The notes beneath the pieces were generated by a model that worked only from the letters and a program-made list of their open reading frames with translations, made no database searches and was not told the origin of the DNA. 64,000 bases of DNA from positions 1 to 64,000 of the forward strand of contig CAILMF010000005.1 in assembly GCA_903835235.1 (NCBI GenBank), given 5' to 3'. The DNA comes from an uncultured Rhodospirillales bacterium. GTDB lineage: Bacteria; Pseudomonadota; Alphaproteobacteria; Acetobacterales; Acetobacteraceae. The position numbers and the translations under genes were made by a program. Shown here piece after piece: positions 46,442 through 55,936 of this stretch. Each line of letters starts with the position of its first letter. Positions within the stretch are counted from its first letter, which is position 1.

Positions 46442-47046
46442 GCGGGACCACCCACAACCTGAAGCGGATGTACCGCTTCGACCTGACCACGCGGCTGGTC
46501 GCCAAGCTGAAGCAGGAAGAGGCCGTCATCGGCGGCATCGGCCACAGCAATTTCGACCTCTGGGCCGCCGGCCACCGCCCGCAGAATTTCTACATGTTGG
46601 GCAGCATGGGCCTCGCCATCCCCATCGCCATGGGCGTGGCCCTGGCGCAGCCGGCCCGCAAAACCTTCGCGCTGGAAGGCGATGGCTCGCTGCTGATGGA
46701 GTTGGGCTGCCTGACCACGGTGGCGACGCAGGCGCCGAAGAACCTGATCATCATCCTGTTCGACAACGGCATCTACCAGATCACCGGCGGCCAGCCCACG
46801 CCGGGCGCCGGCGCGGACTACGTCGCCATCGCCCGCGCCTGCGGCCTGGCCACCGCCGCCTGGGCCGCCAATGAGGCCGAGTTCGAGCGCATGCTCGACA
46901 ACGCCCTGGCGACGGACGGCCCGCACTTCATCGGCTGCAAGCTGGATGCCCAGGGCCCCAAGGCGCAGACCGAGCGCGACCCAGCGCAGATCCGCGACCG
47001 CTTCATGCGCGGCATGGGCACCAAGAAGAACCGCACGCTGGGCTGA
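46438..47046 (+). CDS. TPP-dependent decarboxylase, beta-type subunit (sulfopyruvate decarboxylase-like)
   Basis: A 202-residue subunit equal to the C-terminal diphosphate-binding domain. The TPP/Mg motif is EGDGSLLMELGCL running to LFDNGIYQITGG (GDG ... N). Together with the alpha subunit it makes a complete enzyme, split as in archaeal ComDE. Overlap of 4 nt (ATGA) implies equimolar synthesis. Putative product: an aldehyde that the VOC or monooxygenase proteins of the same operon may handle; the order of steps is inference. Confidence 0.82.
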   Translation: MSGTTHNLKRMYRFDLTTRLVAKLKQEEAVIGGIGHSNFDLWAAGHRPQNFYMLGSMGLAIPIAMGVALAQPARKTFALEGDGSLLMELGCLTTVATQAPKNLIIILFDNGIYQITGGQPTPGAGADYVAIARACGLATAAWAANEAEFERMLDNALATDGPHFIGCKLDAQGPKAQTERDPAQIRDRFMRGMGTKKNRTLG

Positions 47047-47051
47047 GGGTG

Positions 47052-47069
47052 GGGGGGCGGCAGCCCCCC
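47052..47069. terminator. GC hairpin after the TPP operon
   Basis: GGGGGGC-GGCA-GCCCCCC, a perfect 7-bp stem 5 bp after the last stop. It lies between convergent operons; no T-run, but the best stop signal in the gap. Confidence 0.5.
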
Positions 47070-47201
47070 AACCACTGCGCCGCGAACGCGAAGGCCGTGG
47101 CGCGGACCCCGGCGGGCCGCCAGGCCCGAGAGCGCGAAGGCGCGACGCGCCCCTATGGGCGCGCAAGCCAAGCGGGCGGATGCCCGCGCCGGCGCCTGAG
47201 G

Positions 47202-48389
47202 CTAAACGGAAGTCAACAATTCCAGCTGCCAGTTCATCTCGTCCGGCGCCAGGGGCCAGCTTTCCCCCGGCCCGGGGTACAGGCAGGCATCCGGTGCCAA
47301 CTGCCCCAGCACGCTCTGCGCCAGCACCGCGGCGGCGGGGCTGTAGGCCGCGTGCCAGCACAGCGCCACCAGGGCGCGGGCGCTGCGCAGCGTCACCGCG
47401 CGGGCCACCGCGGCTTCCTCCATCTGCGTCGCCACCGCCAGCAGCTTGGCCATCCCGGGGCGGTCGCCACGCTCCGACGCGGCGCGGAACTCGGCTTCGG
47501 TGCCGGCCAGCGCCGGTTCGCCGCCGCCGGCCAGCCGGTCCGCCACCTTGGCCCGCAGCGTCTCCGTCACCTCGGCCTCCAGGTCCTCGCGCCCGGCCAG
47601 CAGCGCCAGGAACTGGTCGGCCACAATCTCCCCCAGCGCGCGGGCGCAGCGGGCGGAAAGCGAGGGCCGGTGCACCAGCTTTTCCTGCCAGCTGGTCTGC
47701 GTCGCGGCATTGGCGATCAGCGCATCCAGCGTTGCCTCGCGGATCGAGGCCGAGGGGTTGTCCAGCAGCACCGCCACCGTCCCGGCATCGGCGGTGGCGA
47801 CAATCGCGTCCGACAGCGCTTCCGAAAGGCAGGGCCGCCGCGCCACCGCCACCACGGTGGCCGGCACCGGCGGCAGCGTCACCAGCGCCAGCAGGTCCTC
47901 GTCGTCCAGCAGCGGGGAAAGCCGGATCACCGGCTCCGCCACGCTCATCTCGGCATCCCGTGCCAGCCGCAAAATCAGGGCGCGCGGCGCGTCCGGCATC
48001 TCCTTCAGCGAATCGGCAATGGCGGCGCGCACCTGCACCGCGGTGTCCTCCACCAGGGTGCACAGCGTGTCCCAGCCCAGCTTGCGCAGCCGGTCCTGCT
48101 CATGCTGGGAAAGCCCGGGCGCCATGGCCGCCAGCTTGCGCCCCAGCATCACCCGCACTTCGGGTTGCGCATCCAGGGAAAGCTTCTGGTCGGCCAGCGC
48201 CGGCGTGCCGCCATTGGCCGCCACCGCCTGGCGCACCTCCGCGGCCTGGTCCCCGGCCAGGAAGTACAGAATCTCGGGCGCCGTCGCGGCCTCGGCCGCC
48301 AGCGCGGCGCGGGCGGCGTCATCGCCCTGGAAGGCAACCAGCCGCGCCTGCTCGTAGCCCGGCGGGTGCCGGCCGCTCATCGTGTTCAT
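47202..48389 (-). CDS. DUF2336 domain-containing protein
   Basis: A 395-residue helical repeat protein of the alphaproteobacterial DUF2336 family. HEAT-like repeats are seen as recurring VRxAVAxN, VRVMLGRKL, VRAAIADSL and IREATLDALI segments through residues 40-210. No signal peptide or catalytic motif. ATG overlaps the stop of the preceding GGDEF gene by 4 nt, so the two are co-translated. The family is often linked to stress or cyclic-di-GMP genes, but no function is established; a scaffold or effector for the upstream cyclase is a reasonable guess. Confidence 0.75.
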   Translation of the reverse strand: MNTMSGRHPPGYEQARLVAFQGDDAARAALAAEAATAPEILYFLAGDQAAEVRQAVAANGGTPALADQKLSLDAQPEVRVMLGRKLAAMAPGLSQHEQDRLRKLGWDTLCTLVEDTAVQVRAAIADSLKEMPDAPRALILRLARDAEMSVAEPVIRLSPLLDDEDLLALVTLPPVPATVVAVARRPCLSEALSDAIVATADAGTVAVLLDNPSASIREATLDALIANAATQTSWQEKLVHRPSLSARCARALGEIVADQFLALLAGREDLEAEVTETLRAKVADRLAGGGEPALAGTEAEFRAASERGDRPGMAKLLAVATQMEEAAVARAVTLRSARALVALCWHAAYSPAAAVLAQSVLGQLAPDACLYPGPGESWPLAPDEMNWQLELLTSV

Positions 48390-49843
48390 GTCGGCAGCGG
48401 CTCCGTCGCCGCCAGCGATGGGCCATCCAGCCGCCAGCAATTCCGCCCGGCGCGCTTGGCCTGGTACATCGCCGCATCGGCCCGGGCGATGAGCTGTTCC
48501 GGCGTTTCCACCTGGCCGGGCAGGCTGGGCGCGCAGCCAATGCTGAAGGTCAGCGCCGTCGGCCCGCTGCGCAGCAGCATCGGCAGGGTATTGGCGCCGG
48601 CCCAGGTGATCGCCTCGGCCCGCGCCGCGGCGGCCCCCGCGTCCACCGCCTCCAGCCAGATGGCGAATTCATCGCCGCCGATCCGCGCCACCAGGTCCAG
48701 TGGCCGCACCAGGTCGCGCAGCAGGTTGGCCACCGCAATCAAGGCGGCGTCGCCGGCCTCATGCCCCAGCAGGTCGTTGATCGGCTTGAAATTATCCAGG
48801 TCGATGAACAGCAGCGCCCCGGCCGGGCCTGCCGCCGGCCCGGCCCGCTCATGCCGGTCCAGCCGGCGGCGCAGATCGGCCAAAAAGGCGCGGCGGTTCA
48901 GCAGCCCGGTCAGCGCCTCGGTCCGCGCCTGCAACTCCAGTTCCCGTTGCAGCGCCTGGTTGCCCAGCGCCACGAAGACCAGGTCGGTCAGGCTGACCAT
49001 CAAGGTGCGTTCCTCGGCGTCGAAGCCGCGGGCGTTCGGCAGGCGCCAGGCCAGCAGCGCATGGCGTGGTTCGCCCCGCACCGGCTGCGGGATCAGCGCC
49101 AGGTGCTCGCCCGCCGGCCCGGGGCCGAAGGCGGCGACCGGCCCGTCCAGCGCCTGCACCGCGGCCAGCAGCGGGCCGGGGTCGTCGCCATGGCGCAGCA
49201 CCACCAGGGGCGGCTTGCCCGGCGGGAATTCCAGCACCACGGCGCCGGCGCAGCCCAGCACCGGCGGCAGCGATTCCAGCGTGGCGGCCAGCATGCGCGG
49301 CGCCAGCACCTCCTGCCGGACGCGGCGCACCAGCACCTCCAGCGCGCCGGCGCGGCGCAGCGCCATGGCCTGGGCCTCGGCGGCGGCTTCCTCCACCGTC
49401 ACGTCGCGTGCCGTGCCGCGCAACCCCGCATAGCGCCCGGCGGCATCGGCCAGCGGCGCCAGGTTGAAGCTGAAGCAGGCCGCCTGGCCATCCGGCCGGC
49501 GCATCCAGGCGCGCATGCCCCGCGTGGCCGCGCGCAGGGCGAAGGGGTCGGCGCCGCCGGGCACCAGCAGGTCCCGCGCCGGGCGATGCAGCAGCGTCTC
49601 GGCCGGGCGGCCGAGCAACTGGTCCGGCGCCAGGAAGGTCAGCAGCCCATCGGCATCGGTTTCGAACACCAGGTCGGCGGCCAGGGTGACGAAGTCCCGC
49701 CAGCGCTGCCGGCTTTCCAGCAGGGCGCCGCGCAGCCGCGAATCCAGGCGCACGGCATCCGCCCCCACGCCCAGGGCTGCCTGAGGCAAGGGGCTAGCAG
49801 CCGCGACGTCGCCGTCGTGGCCCGGAGAGGGCGCCAGGTCCAT
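48386..49843 (-). CDS. PAS-GGDEF diguanylate cyclase
   Basis: A 485-residue cytosolic protein without membrane helices. It has a PAS-like domain (about 30-150, FVTLAADLVFETDADGLLTF), a central region (about 170-310) and a GGDEF domain (about 325-480). The active-site loop GGDEF (389-393) is intact and an inhibitory I-site RPLD sits at 380-383, the right 5 residues before it, so it should make cyclic di-GMP with product feedback. An earlier Met at 49918 is possible; the later one was chosen on homology, not on Shine-Dalgarno strength. It is divergent from dapD and coupled to the DUF2336 gene. Confidence 0.88.
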   Translation of the reverse strand: MDLAPSPGHDGDVAAASPLPQAALGVGADAVRLDSRLRGALLESRQRWRDFVTLAADLVFETDADGLLTFLAPDQLLGRPAETLLHRPARDLLVPGGADPFALRAATRGMRAWMRRPDGQAACFSFNLAPLADAAGRYAGLRGTARDVTVEEAAAEAQAMALRRAGALEVLVRRVRQEVLAPRMLAATLESLPPVLGCAGAVVLEFPPGKPPLVVLRHGDDPGPLLAAVQALDGPVAAFGPGPAGEHLALIPQPVRGEPRHALLAWRLPNARGFDAEERTLMVSLTDLVFVALGNQALQRELELQARTEALTGLLNRRAFLADLRRRLDRHERAGPAAGPAGALLFIDLDNFKPINDLLGHEAGDAALIAVANLLRDLVRPLDLVARIGGDEFAIWLEAVDAGAAAARAEAITWAGANTLPMLLRSGPTALTFSIGCAPSLPGQVETPEQLIARADAAMYQAKRAGRNCWRLDGPSLAATEPLPT

Positions 49844-49953
49844 GACCCGATCTTCTGCTGCGGGGATGAATCCCGGGTGAACGCCGCGGCGTTGACACGG
49901 GGCCGGCGGCGTCGGCATGGTCCGGCCCGCCGATTTGCCAGGACTGCCACAAG

Positions 49954-50787
<834 letters not shown>

Positions 50788-50886
50788 GCCGGTTCGTCGC
50801 GGCCCGCTGCAGGCGCGGGCCGCGGCCCCGCCGCGACGCCGGCCCAACCGAGTGACCAGGCGCATCCCGCGACAGAGGCCGAGAGT

Positions 50887-52044
50887 TTGACCAGCACCGC
50901 CCCGACCCCCGGTAACCAGCCCACCGACCCGTTGCCGCTGGCGCAGGCGCTGATCCGCTGCGCCAGCGTGACGCCCGCGGATGCAGGCGCGCTGGGCGTA
51001 TTGGAGGCGGCGCTGGCGCCGCTCGGCTTCACCCTGCACCGCATGAAGTTTGGCGAGGTGGAGAACCTGTTCGCCCGCCGTGGCACCGGCGCGCCCCACT
51101 TCTGCTACGCCGGTCATACCGATGTGGTGCCGGTGGGCGACGAAGCCGCCTGGAAGGACGGCCCCTTCGCCGCCGAGGTGCGCGACGGCGTGCTGTTCGG
51201 CCGCGGCGCCTGCGACATGAAGGGCGGCATTGCCAGCTTCGTCGCGGGCATGACCGATTTCGTCCGCGCCAACCCGGGGCATGAAGGCAGCATCAGCCTG
51301 CTGATCACCGGGGATGAGGAAGGCCCGAGCGTGGATGGCACGCGCCGCGTGCTGGAGTGGATGCAGGCCGAGGGCCATATCCCCGACCTGGCGCTGGTTG
51401 GCGAACCCACCTCCAAGGCGGTGCTGGGCGATACGCTGAAGATCGGCCGGCGCGGTTCCATGACCGCCTACATCACGCTGGAGGGCATCCAGGGCCACAG
51501 CGCCTACCCGCAACGCGCCGACAACCCGATCCACCGGCTGGTGCGGGTGCTGCACCGGCTGACCACCCAGCCGCTGGATCAGGGCAGCGATTGGTTCGAG
51601 GCGACGACGTTGCAGGTTACCGGCCTTGATGTCGGCAACACCGCCAACAACATCATCCCCGCCGCCGCGCGCTGCATGATCAACATCCGCTTCAACGACC
51701 TGCACACGAGTGCCAGCATCACCGAGCATCTGCACGCTGCCCTGAAGGCCGAGGAGGCGCGCTACGACATGCGGGTTTCCGTCTCCGGCGAAAGCTTCGT
51801 CACCAGGCCCGGCGCCTATGTGGATGCGCTGAAGCGGGCGGTGGCGGCGGTGACCGGCCGCGAGCCGGCGCTGGATACCGGGGGTGGGACCTCCGATGCC
51901 CGCTTCATCACCAACTACTGCCCGGTGGTGGAACTGGGCGGCGTGGGCTCCACGATGCACCAGGTGAACGAGGCGGTGCCGGTGGCGGAGCTGCGCGACC
52001 TGGCCACGCTGTATCGCCGCGTGCTTGAGGAAACCCTCCGCTGA
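50887..52044 (+). CDS. dapE: Succinyl-diaminopimelate desuccinylase
   Basis: A 385-residue di-zinc M20 peptidase-family amidase. It hydrolyses N-succinyl-LL-diaminopimelate, two steps after DapD. Ligands are visible in YAGHTDVVPVGD (His), FGRGACDMKGG (bridging Asp), TGDEEGPS (Glu), and STMHQVNEAVP (His). The lid/dimerisation domain (about 180-290) contains GIQGHSAYPQRADNPI. The start is TTG, with AGAGG about 7 nt upstream. Confidence 0.96.
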   Translation: MTSTAPTPGNQPTDPLPLAQALIRCASVTPADAGALGVLEAALAPLGFTLHRMKFGEVENLFARRGTGAPHFCYAGHTDVVPVGDEAAWKDGPFAAEVRDGVLFGRGACDMKGGIASFVAGMTDFVRANPGHEGSISLLITGDEEGPSVDGTRRVLEWMQAEGHIPDLALVGEPTSKAVLGDTLKIGRRGSMTAYITLEGIQGHSAYPQRADNPIHRLVRVLHRLTTQPLDQGSDWFEATTLQVTGLDVGNTANNIIPAAARCMINIRFNDLHTSASITEHLHAALKAEEARYDMRVSVSGESFVTRPGAYVDALKRAVAAVTGREPALDTGGGTSDARFITNYCPVVELGGVGSTMHQVNEAVPVAELRDLATLYRRVLEETLR

Positions 52045-52094
52045 GCAGTAATATCTCATCCCCTGGACCCCTGCCGCCCCCGCCGCTGCGCCTG

Positions 52095-52655
52095 GTGATC
52101 CAGGCCGGCCTGCGCGGGGCCTTCATGCTGGCGCGCGGCCAGGCGCATGGGCTGATGCTGGTGGAGGATACCTCGCTCGGTGCCCGCCGCAGCTTCTGGG
52201 CCGCGGCGATCTGCCTGCCGGCCTTCCTGGCGCTGCGGCTGATGGCCTGGTCCGGCAGCGGGGGAGCGCCGACCCGTGGGGTGGCCTTTGCGCTGGTGGC
52301 GGAGCTGGTGGGCTACATCTTCGCCTGGGTCGGCTTTGCCCTGGCCACCCTGCCAATGGCCCAGGCTGCCGGGCGGGGCAAGGAATGGGCGCATTTCCTG
52401 GCCGCGTGGAACTGGGGCAACGTGGTGCAGTACCTGGTGCTGCTGGCGTTGACGGTGCCGGCCATGCTGGGGCTGCCGACGACGCTGGCCTATGGCTTCG
52501 GGTTGGCCGCCTTTGGCTATGCGCTGTGGCTTGAATGGTTCATCGCCAAGCATGCGTTGAAGGTGGCGGGCGGCAGGGCGGTGATCTTCGTGCTGCTGGA
52601 CCTGCTGCTGGGGGTGTTCATTGGCGGCTTCGTGGCCAAGCTGACCGGCGGGTAG
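52095..52655 (+). CDS. Hypothetical multi-pass membrane protein
   Basis: A 186-residue protein with four or five hydrophobic helices (about 33-50, 63-85, 112-135, 133-152, 160-182). Some resemble the Yip1-like architecture, but no family can be claimed. A GTG start is used; the frame stays open upstream into the dapE stop and no better start is visible. It is 50 bp after dapE and probably on the same transcript. Function unknown. Confidence 0.55.
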   Translation: MIQAGLRGAFMLARGQAHGLMLVEDTSLGARRSFWAAAICLPAFLALRLMAWSGSGGAPTRGVAFALVAELVGYIFAWVGFALATLPMAQAAGRGKEWAHFLAAWNWGNVVQYLVLLALTVPAMLGLPTTLAYGFGLAAFGYALWLEWFIAKHALKVAGGRAVIFVLLDLLLGVFIGGFVAKLTGG

Positions 52656-52888
52656 CCGGGGGCGCCTGGGGACGCGGCGACCTGGCCCCGAGGCTCCGGC
52701 CGATGGCGCGGGGCGCGGCCGAAGCGGTGGCTGCCCAGGCCTCCTCCGACGGCTGGGGGAGGTGGCAGGTTGACCCGCTTCGCCGGCCATGCTGGGCGCC
52801 GCGGTCCAACCGGTTTCTCCAGGCGCCAGGCCAAGCCGATGGTGCGGCTGCACAGGCTTCGGCCGGTAGGTACAGGCGAGGGCGCGGC

Positions 52889-53650
52889 TCAGAGCCATGG
52901 CGGCTCCTCCGGGTAGCGCACGAACTCGAAGCAGAGGCCCTCGGCCGGGGCGGTCATGCCGGCCTTGGTGCGGTCGCGGCCTTCCAGCACCCGGCGCGGC
53001 CAGGCCACGCCCTTCCGCCCCAGCCCCACTTCCGCCAGCGTGCCGACCATGTTGCGTACCTGGTGGTGCAGGAAGCTGCGGGCCTCCGTCTCGATGAGGA
53101 CTTCCGCGCCGTGGCGGGAGACGCTGAGCCGGTCCAGCGTTCGCAGCGCTGACTTGGCCTGGCAGGCGGCGGCGCGGAAGGCCGAGAAGTCGTGGTGGCC
53201 GAGCAGGCCCTGGGCGGCCTCGTGCATGGCGCCGACATCCAGCTTGATGGGGATGTGCCAGACCCGGCCTTCCTCCAGCGCGGGGCGGGCGCGGCGGTTG
53301 AGGATGCGGTAGCGATACCCCCGCTTCACCGCGGAGAACCGGGCGTTCCATCCTTCCGGGGCCAGCGCGGCGCTGAGCACCGCGACGGGGTGGGGCTTGG
53401 TGTGGAAGTTCAGGGCTTCCCGCAGCTTGTCCGGGGAGATGTCGCGCGCCAGGTCCAGCATCACCACCTGGCCTTCGGCGTGGACCCCGGCATCCGTCCT
53501 GCCGGCGGCGATGCTGGCGGGGGCGGTGCCGTCGTTCAGCATGGCGGCGGCGGCTTCCAGCACCTGCTGCACGGAAAGCCCGTTATCCTGCCGTTGCCAG
53601 CCGACGAAGGGGGTGCCGCAATATTCCACGGTGAGGGCGTAGGTCGGCAC
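52889..53650 (-). CDS. truA: tRNA pseudouridine(38-40) synthase TruA
   Basis: A 253-residue enzyme that isomerises uridines 38-40 in the tRNA anticodon stem. The catalytic Asp is in AAGRTDAGVHAEGQV, and FLHHQVRNMVGTLAEVGLG is the conserved C-terminal block. A GTG start shares its G with the fmt stop (TAGTG), so the two are translationally coupled. Confidence 0.96.
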   Translation of the reverse strand: MPTYALTVEYCGTPFVGWQRQDNGLSVQQVLEAAAAMLNDGTAPASIAAGRTDAGVHAEGQVVMLDLARDISPDKLREALNFHTKPHPVAVLSAALAPEGWNARFSAVKRGYRYRILNRRARPALEEGRVWHIPIKLDVGAMHEAAQGLLGHHDFSAFRAAACQAKSALRTLDRLSVSRHGAEVLIETEARSFLHHQVRNMVGTLAEVGLGRKGVAWPRRVLEGRDRTKAGMTAPAEGLCFEFVRYPEEPPWL

Positions 53651-54546
53651 TAGGTGAGGACCGGGGGCAGGGTGTAGCCGCGCAGCAGCTCCGCGGCCGG
53701 CATGGGGCCGCGGCCCGGGCGTTGCAGGCGCAGCAGGCGCAGCGCGCCTTCGCCGCAGGCGATGAGGCCCGGGGCCAGCACTGTCCCTGGCGGGCCGTGG
53801 CCCTCCGCGGGGGCTGCCTCCAGCAGGCGCAGGGTCTCGCCGCCGGCCTGGAAGTAGGTGCCGGGCCAGGGGTTCAGGGCGCGCACCTGGCGGTCCAGGC
53901 TGGCGGCGTCGCGGGTCCAGTCCAGCGCGCCATCGGCCTTGCTGAGCTTGGGGGCGTAGGTGACGCCTGCCTCCGGCTGCGGCGTGGCCGGCGGTTGTTC
54001 GGCCAGGGTGCGCAGGATCAGGGCGCCCCCCATTTCCGCCAGGGCGTCGTGGAGTTCCGGCGTGGTGGTGCGGGGGGTGAGGGGCACCGTGCCGCGGAGC
54101 AGCATCGGCCCGGTGTCCAGCCCCGCCTCCATCTGCATGATGGTGATGCCGGTCTCGCTGTCTCCGGCCAGGATGGCGGCCTGGATGGGGCCGGCGCCGC
54201 GCCAGCGGGGCAGCAGCGAGGCGTGGATGTTCAGGCAGCCCAGGCGCGGGGCGTCCAGCATTTGCTGCGGCAGGATCAGGCCATAGGCGGCGACCACCGC
54301 GGCATCCAGCTTCAGGGCGGCGAAGGCGGCGTGTTCGGCGGCGTCCTTCCGCACCCGGGCGGGGGTGCGGACGTTCAGCCCAAGGGCCAGCGCGGCCTTG
54401 TGGACCGGGCAGGGGGTTTCCTTCTGGCCGCGCCCGGCGGGGCGGGGGGGCTGGCAATAGACCGCGGCAATCTCGTGCCCCGCCTGGTGCAGGGCGTGGA
54501 GGGCCGGCACCGAGAAATCCGGGCTGCCCATGAAGGCGAGGCGCAT
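53650..54546 (-). CDS. fmt: Methionyl-tRNA formyltransferase
   Basis: A 298-residue enzyme that formylates initiator Met-t[22 protein letters not shown] opens the formyl-THF domain, with [19 protein letters not shown] carrying the catalytic Asn/His region (N in LNIHAS) and Asp in DTGPMLL. The C-terminal OB domain ([11 protein letters not shown] onward) binds tRNA. truA is coupled downstream. def, usually its immediate neighbour, lies about 1.4 kb upstream beyond an inserted block. Confidence 0.96.
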   Translation of the reverse strand: MRLAFMGSPDFSVPALHALHQAGHEIAAVYCQPPRPAGRGQKETPCPVHKAALALGLNVRTPARVRKDAAEHAAFAALKLDAAVVAAYGLILPQQMLDAPRLGCLNIHASLLPRWRGAGPIQAAILAGDSETGITIMQMEAGLDTGPMLLRGTVPLTPRTTTPELHDALAEMGGALILRTLAEQPPATPQPEAGVTYAPKLSKADGALDWTRDAASLDRQVRALNPWPGTYFQAGGETLRLLEAAPAEGHGPPGTVLAPGLIACGEGALRLLRLQRPGRGPMPAAELLRGYTLPPVLT

Positions 54547-54684
54547 GCGTTCCGGCCCTTCCGCCAGCGCCAGGTGGGGTGCCCGCGCGGCAAAGCTTTG
54601 AGGCCACGGCGATGGCTGCCCTGCTGGGCGTAGCCGTGGGAGGCGGCTGCTTTAGCGACGTGGAGAGGGGTGCGGAAGGGGTCC

Positions 54685-55323
54685 TCATGGTGGTGCGGCC
54701 CAGCTGGGGATCCAGCGGCGGCCCCCGCACAGGGCGTGGAAGGATTTGCAGCCTTCCAGCAGCGTCTTCAGCGGTGCGCCGCGGCTGGCGAGGTGGCGTT
54801 CCACCGCGCGGAGGATGCCGGGCAGGAGGGCAACGGACAAATCCCAGTCGGGGTACCATTCCGCCGGGCCTTTCAGCGCCGAAAGCAGGCCGAGGCGGCG
54901 GACCAGGCGCAGCCCGCGCAGGCCGGTGATGCGCAGCGCGCGGCGGAAGGCGCGGCAGACCCAGTGTTCCAGCCCCCGCAGGGCGGGCGGCGAGCGGCGG
55001 GAGACGACGGCGGCGAGCAGCGCCTCCCAGGTGCCCTTGTGGACCCAGCGGCGAAATTGCCGGGCGGCGGTGTCCCACGGCCCCATATGCGGCGGCAGGT
55101 CGCGCCAGCGGCCGTTGTGGCAGGCCACCCAGAAAATGGCGTCCAGCCGGGCGCGGATATCGAAGATGGGGCGGCCGCTGCCCTTGTGGACGAAGTAGGA
55201 CCAGAGGGCGACGAGTTCATCGTCGCTCAGGGGTTGCCAGGGGCGGGGGGTGGAGTAGCGGCCTGGGGGGCGGTTGGGGAGCATTTTTGGGGGTGGGGGC
55301 TGGGGTGGGGGTGTAGTGAACAT
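54685..55323 (-). CDS. Domesticated transposase-like protein (IS5-family DUF4096 domain)
   Basis: Up to 212 residues. The N-terminal part (PLSDDELVALWSYFVHKGSG, RLDAIFWVACHNGRWRDLPP, then GPWDTAARQFRRWVHKGTWE) matches the DUF4096 HTH domain that begins IS5-family transposases. The C-terminal half lacks the DDE triad and any recognisable catalytic segment, so this is not a working transposase. It more likely is a host DNA-binding protein. The N-terminus is Pro-rich, encoded opposite a run of G tracts. A second Met at 55284 is a credible alternative start. It is divergent from the toxin-antitoxin pair. No terminal inverted repeats seen. Confidence 0.65.
   Translation of the reverse strand: MFTTPPPQPPPPKMLPNRPPGRYSTPRPWQPLSDDELVALWSYFVHKGSGRPIFDIRARLDAIFWVACHNGRWRDLPPHMGPWDTAARQFRRWVHKGTWEALLAAVVSRRSPPALRGLEHWVCRAFRRALRITGLRGLRLVRRLGLLSALKGPAEWYPDWDLSVALLPGILRAVERHLASRGAPLKTLLEGCKSFHALCGGRRWIPSWAAPP
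55289..55311 (+). promoter_or_regulatory. G-quadruplex motif at the 5' end of the transposase-like gene
   Basis: Four G-runs of 5, 5, 4 and 5 with loops of 1, 2 and 1 nt on the plus strand, the template strand for the minus-strand gene. Short loops predict a very stable quadruplex. It lies at the divergent promoter between this gene and the antitoxin. Confidence 0.6.
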
Positions 55324-55419
55324 AACAGGAACATTTAAGGCAAAGCAAGGATTGTTGCGGGGGTGGATGACAGCGGCGTTGCGACGCGGGGTCGGATAAG
55401 GCAGGCTGCGCTGCCGAGG

Positions 55420-55629
55420 ATGATGGTGCGGCTCATGGACGACATCGTGCGGCGCGACGCGCCCGACCCATCCGACCAACCGCCGATGACCCCGGCGGAG
55501 GCGGATCGCCGAAGCCATGCCCAGGCGGAAGCCGGGCTGGGCATTCCCCTGGATGAGGTCGAGCGCTGGGTGGAAAGCTGGGATACCCCGGCGGAACGGC
55601 CGATGCCGGTGGCGCGGCCGGCTCGGTAG
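55420..55629 (+). CDS. Antitoxin of a RelBE/ParDE-type toxin-antitoxin pair
   Basis: A 69-residue acidic protein. MTPAEADRRSHAQAEAGLGI, PLDEVERWVESWDTP and the short Pro-rich tail match the small antitoxins that precede RelE/ParE toxins. The start is uncertain: a GTG at 55363, this ATG, or an ATG at 55435. The toxin gene starts 6 bp after its stop. The antitoxin would bind the toxin through its C-terminal part and probably autoregulate the promoter. Confidence 0.65.
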   Translation: MMVRLMDDIVRRDAPDPSDQPPMTPAEADRRSHAQAEAGLGIPLDEVERWVESWDTPAERPMPVARPAR

Positions 55630-55635
55630 CGCCGC

Positions 55636-55929
55636 ATGCCCGCCAGGGTGGTGTTCACGCCCCTGGCGGCGGCTGATGTGGCGTGGCTGCGCGCCTGGTT
55701 GAGCCAAGCTGGCGCGGGACCTCGGGCGAAGGCGATGGCGCGGCGGTTACTCGCCGCCGCCCGCGACCTGGGCGAAACCCATGCGCGCCACCCGGCCGAC
55801 CCCTATCGCGAGGGGTGCCGGCAGTTGGTGGTGGACGGCCATGTCATCAGCTACCGGGTGCGGCAGCTTCCTGGCGAGGCGGTGGTCTTTGTCGAGCGGG
55901 TCTTCGGGCCGGGGCAGGAGCGGCGGTAG
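55636..55929 (+). CDS. RelE/ParE-family toxin
   Basis: A 97-residue basic protein. MPARVVFTPLAAADVAWLRA is the first strand-helix of the RelE/ParE fold, and the C-terminal half YREGCRQLVVDGHVISYRVR then FVERVFGPGQE has the typical beta-hairpin with a basic patch. Mode of action (mRNA cleavage or gyrase inhibition) cannot be decided from sequence. It ends 7 bp before the convergent def stop. Confidence 0.75.
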   Translation: MPARVVFTPLAAADVAWLRAWLSQAGAGPRAKAMARRLLAAARDLGETHARHPADPYREGCRQLVVDGHVISYRVRQLPGEAVVFVERVFGPGQERR

Positions 55930-55936
55930 GCCCCCC

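Noticed and set aside
52656-52888. Possible small gene between the membrane protein and truA
   Set aside because: Open frames exist but have no ribosome site, no homology features and shadow-like composition.
54685-55323. Active IS5-family insertion sequence
   Set aside because: No DDE catalytic residues, no terminal inverted repeats and no target duplication could be seen.
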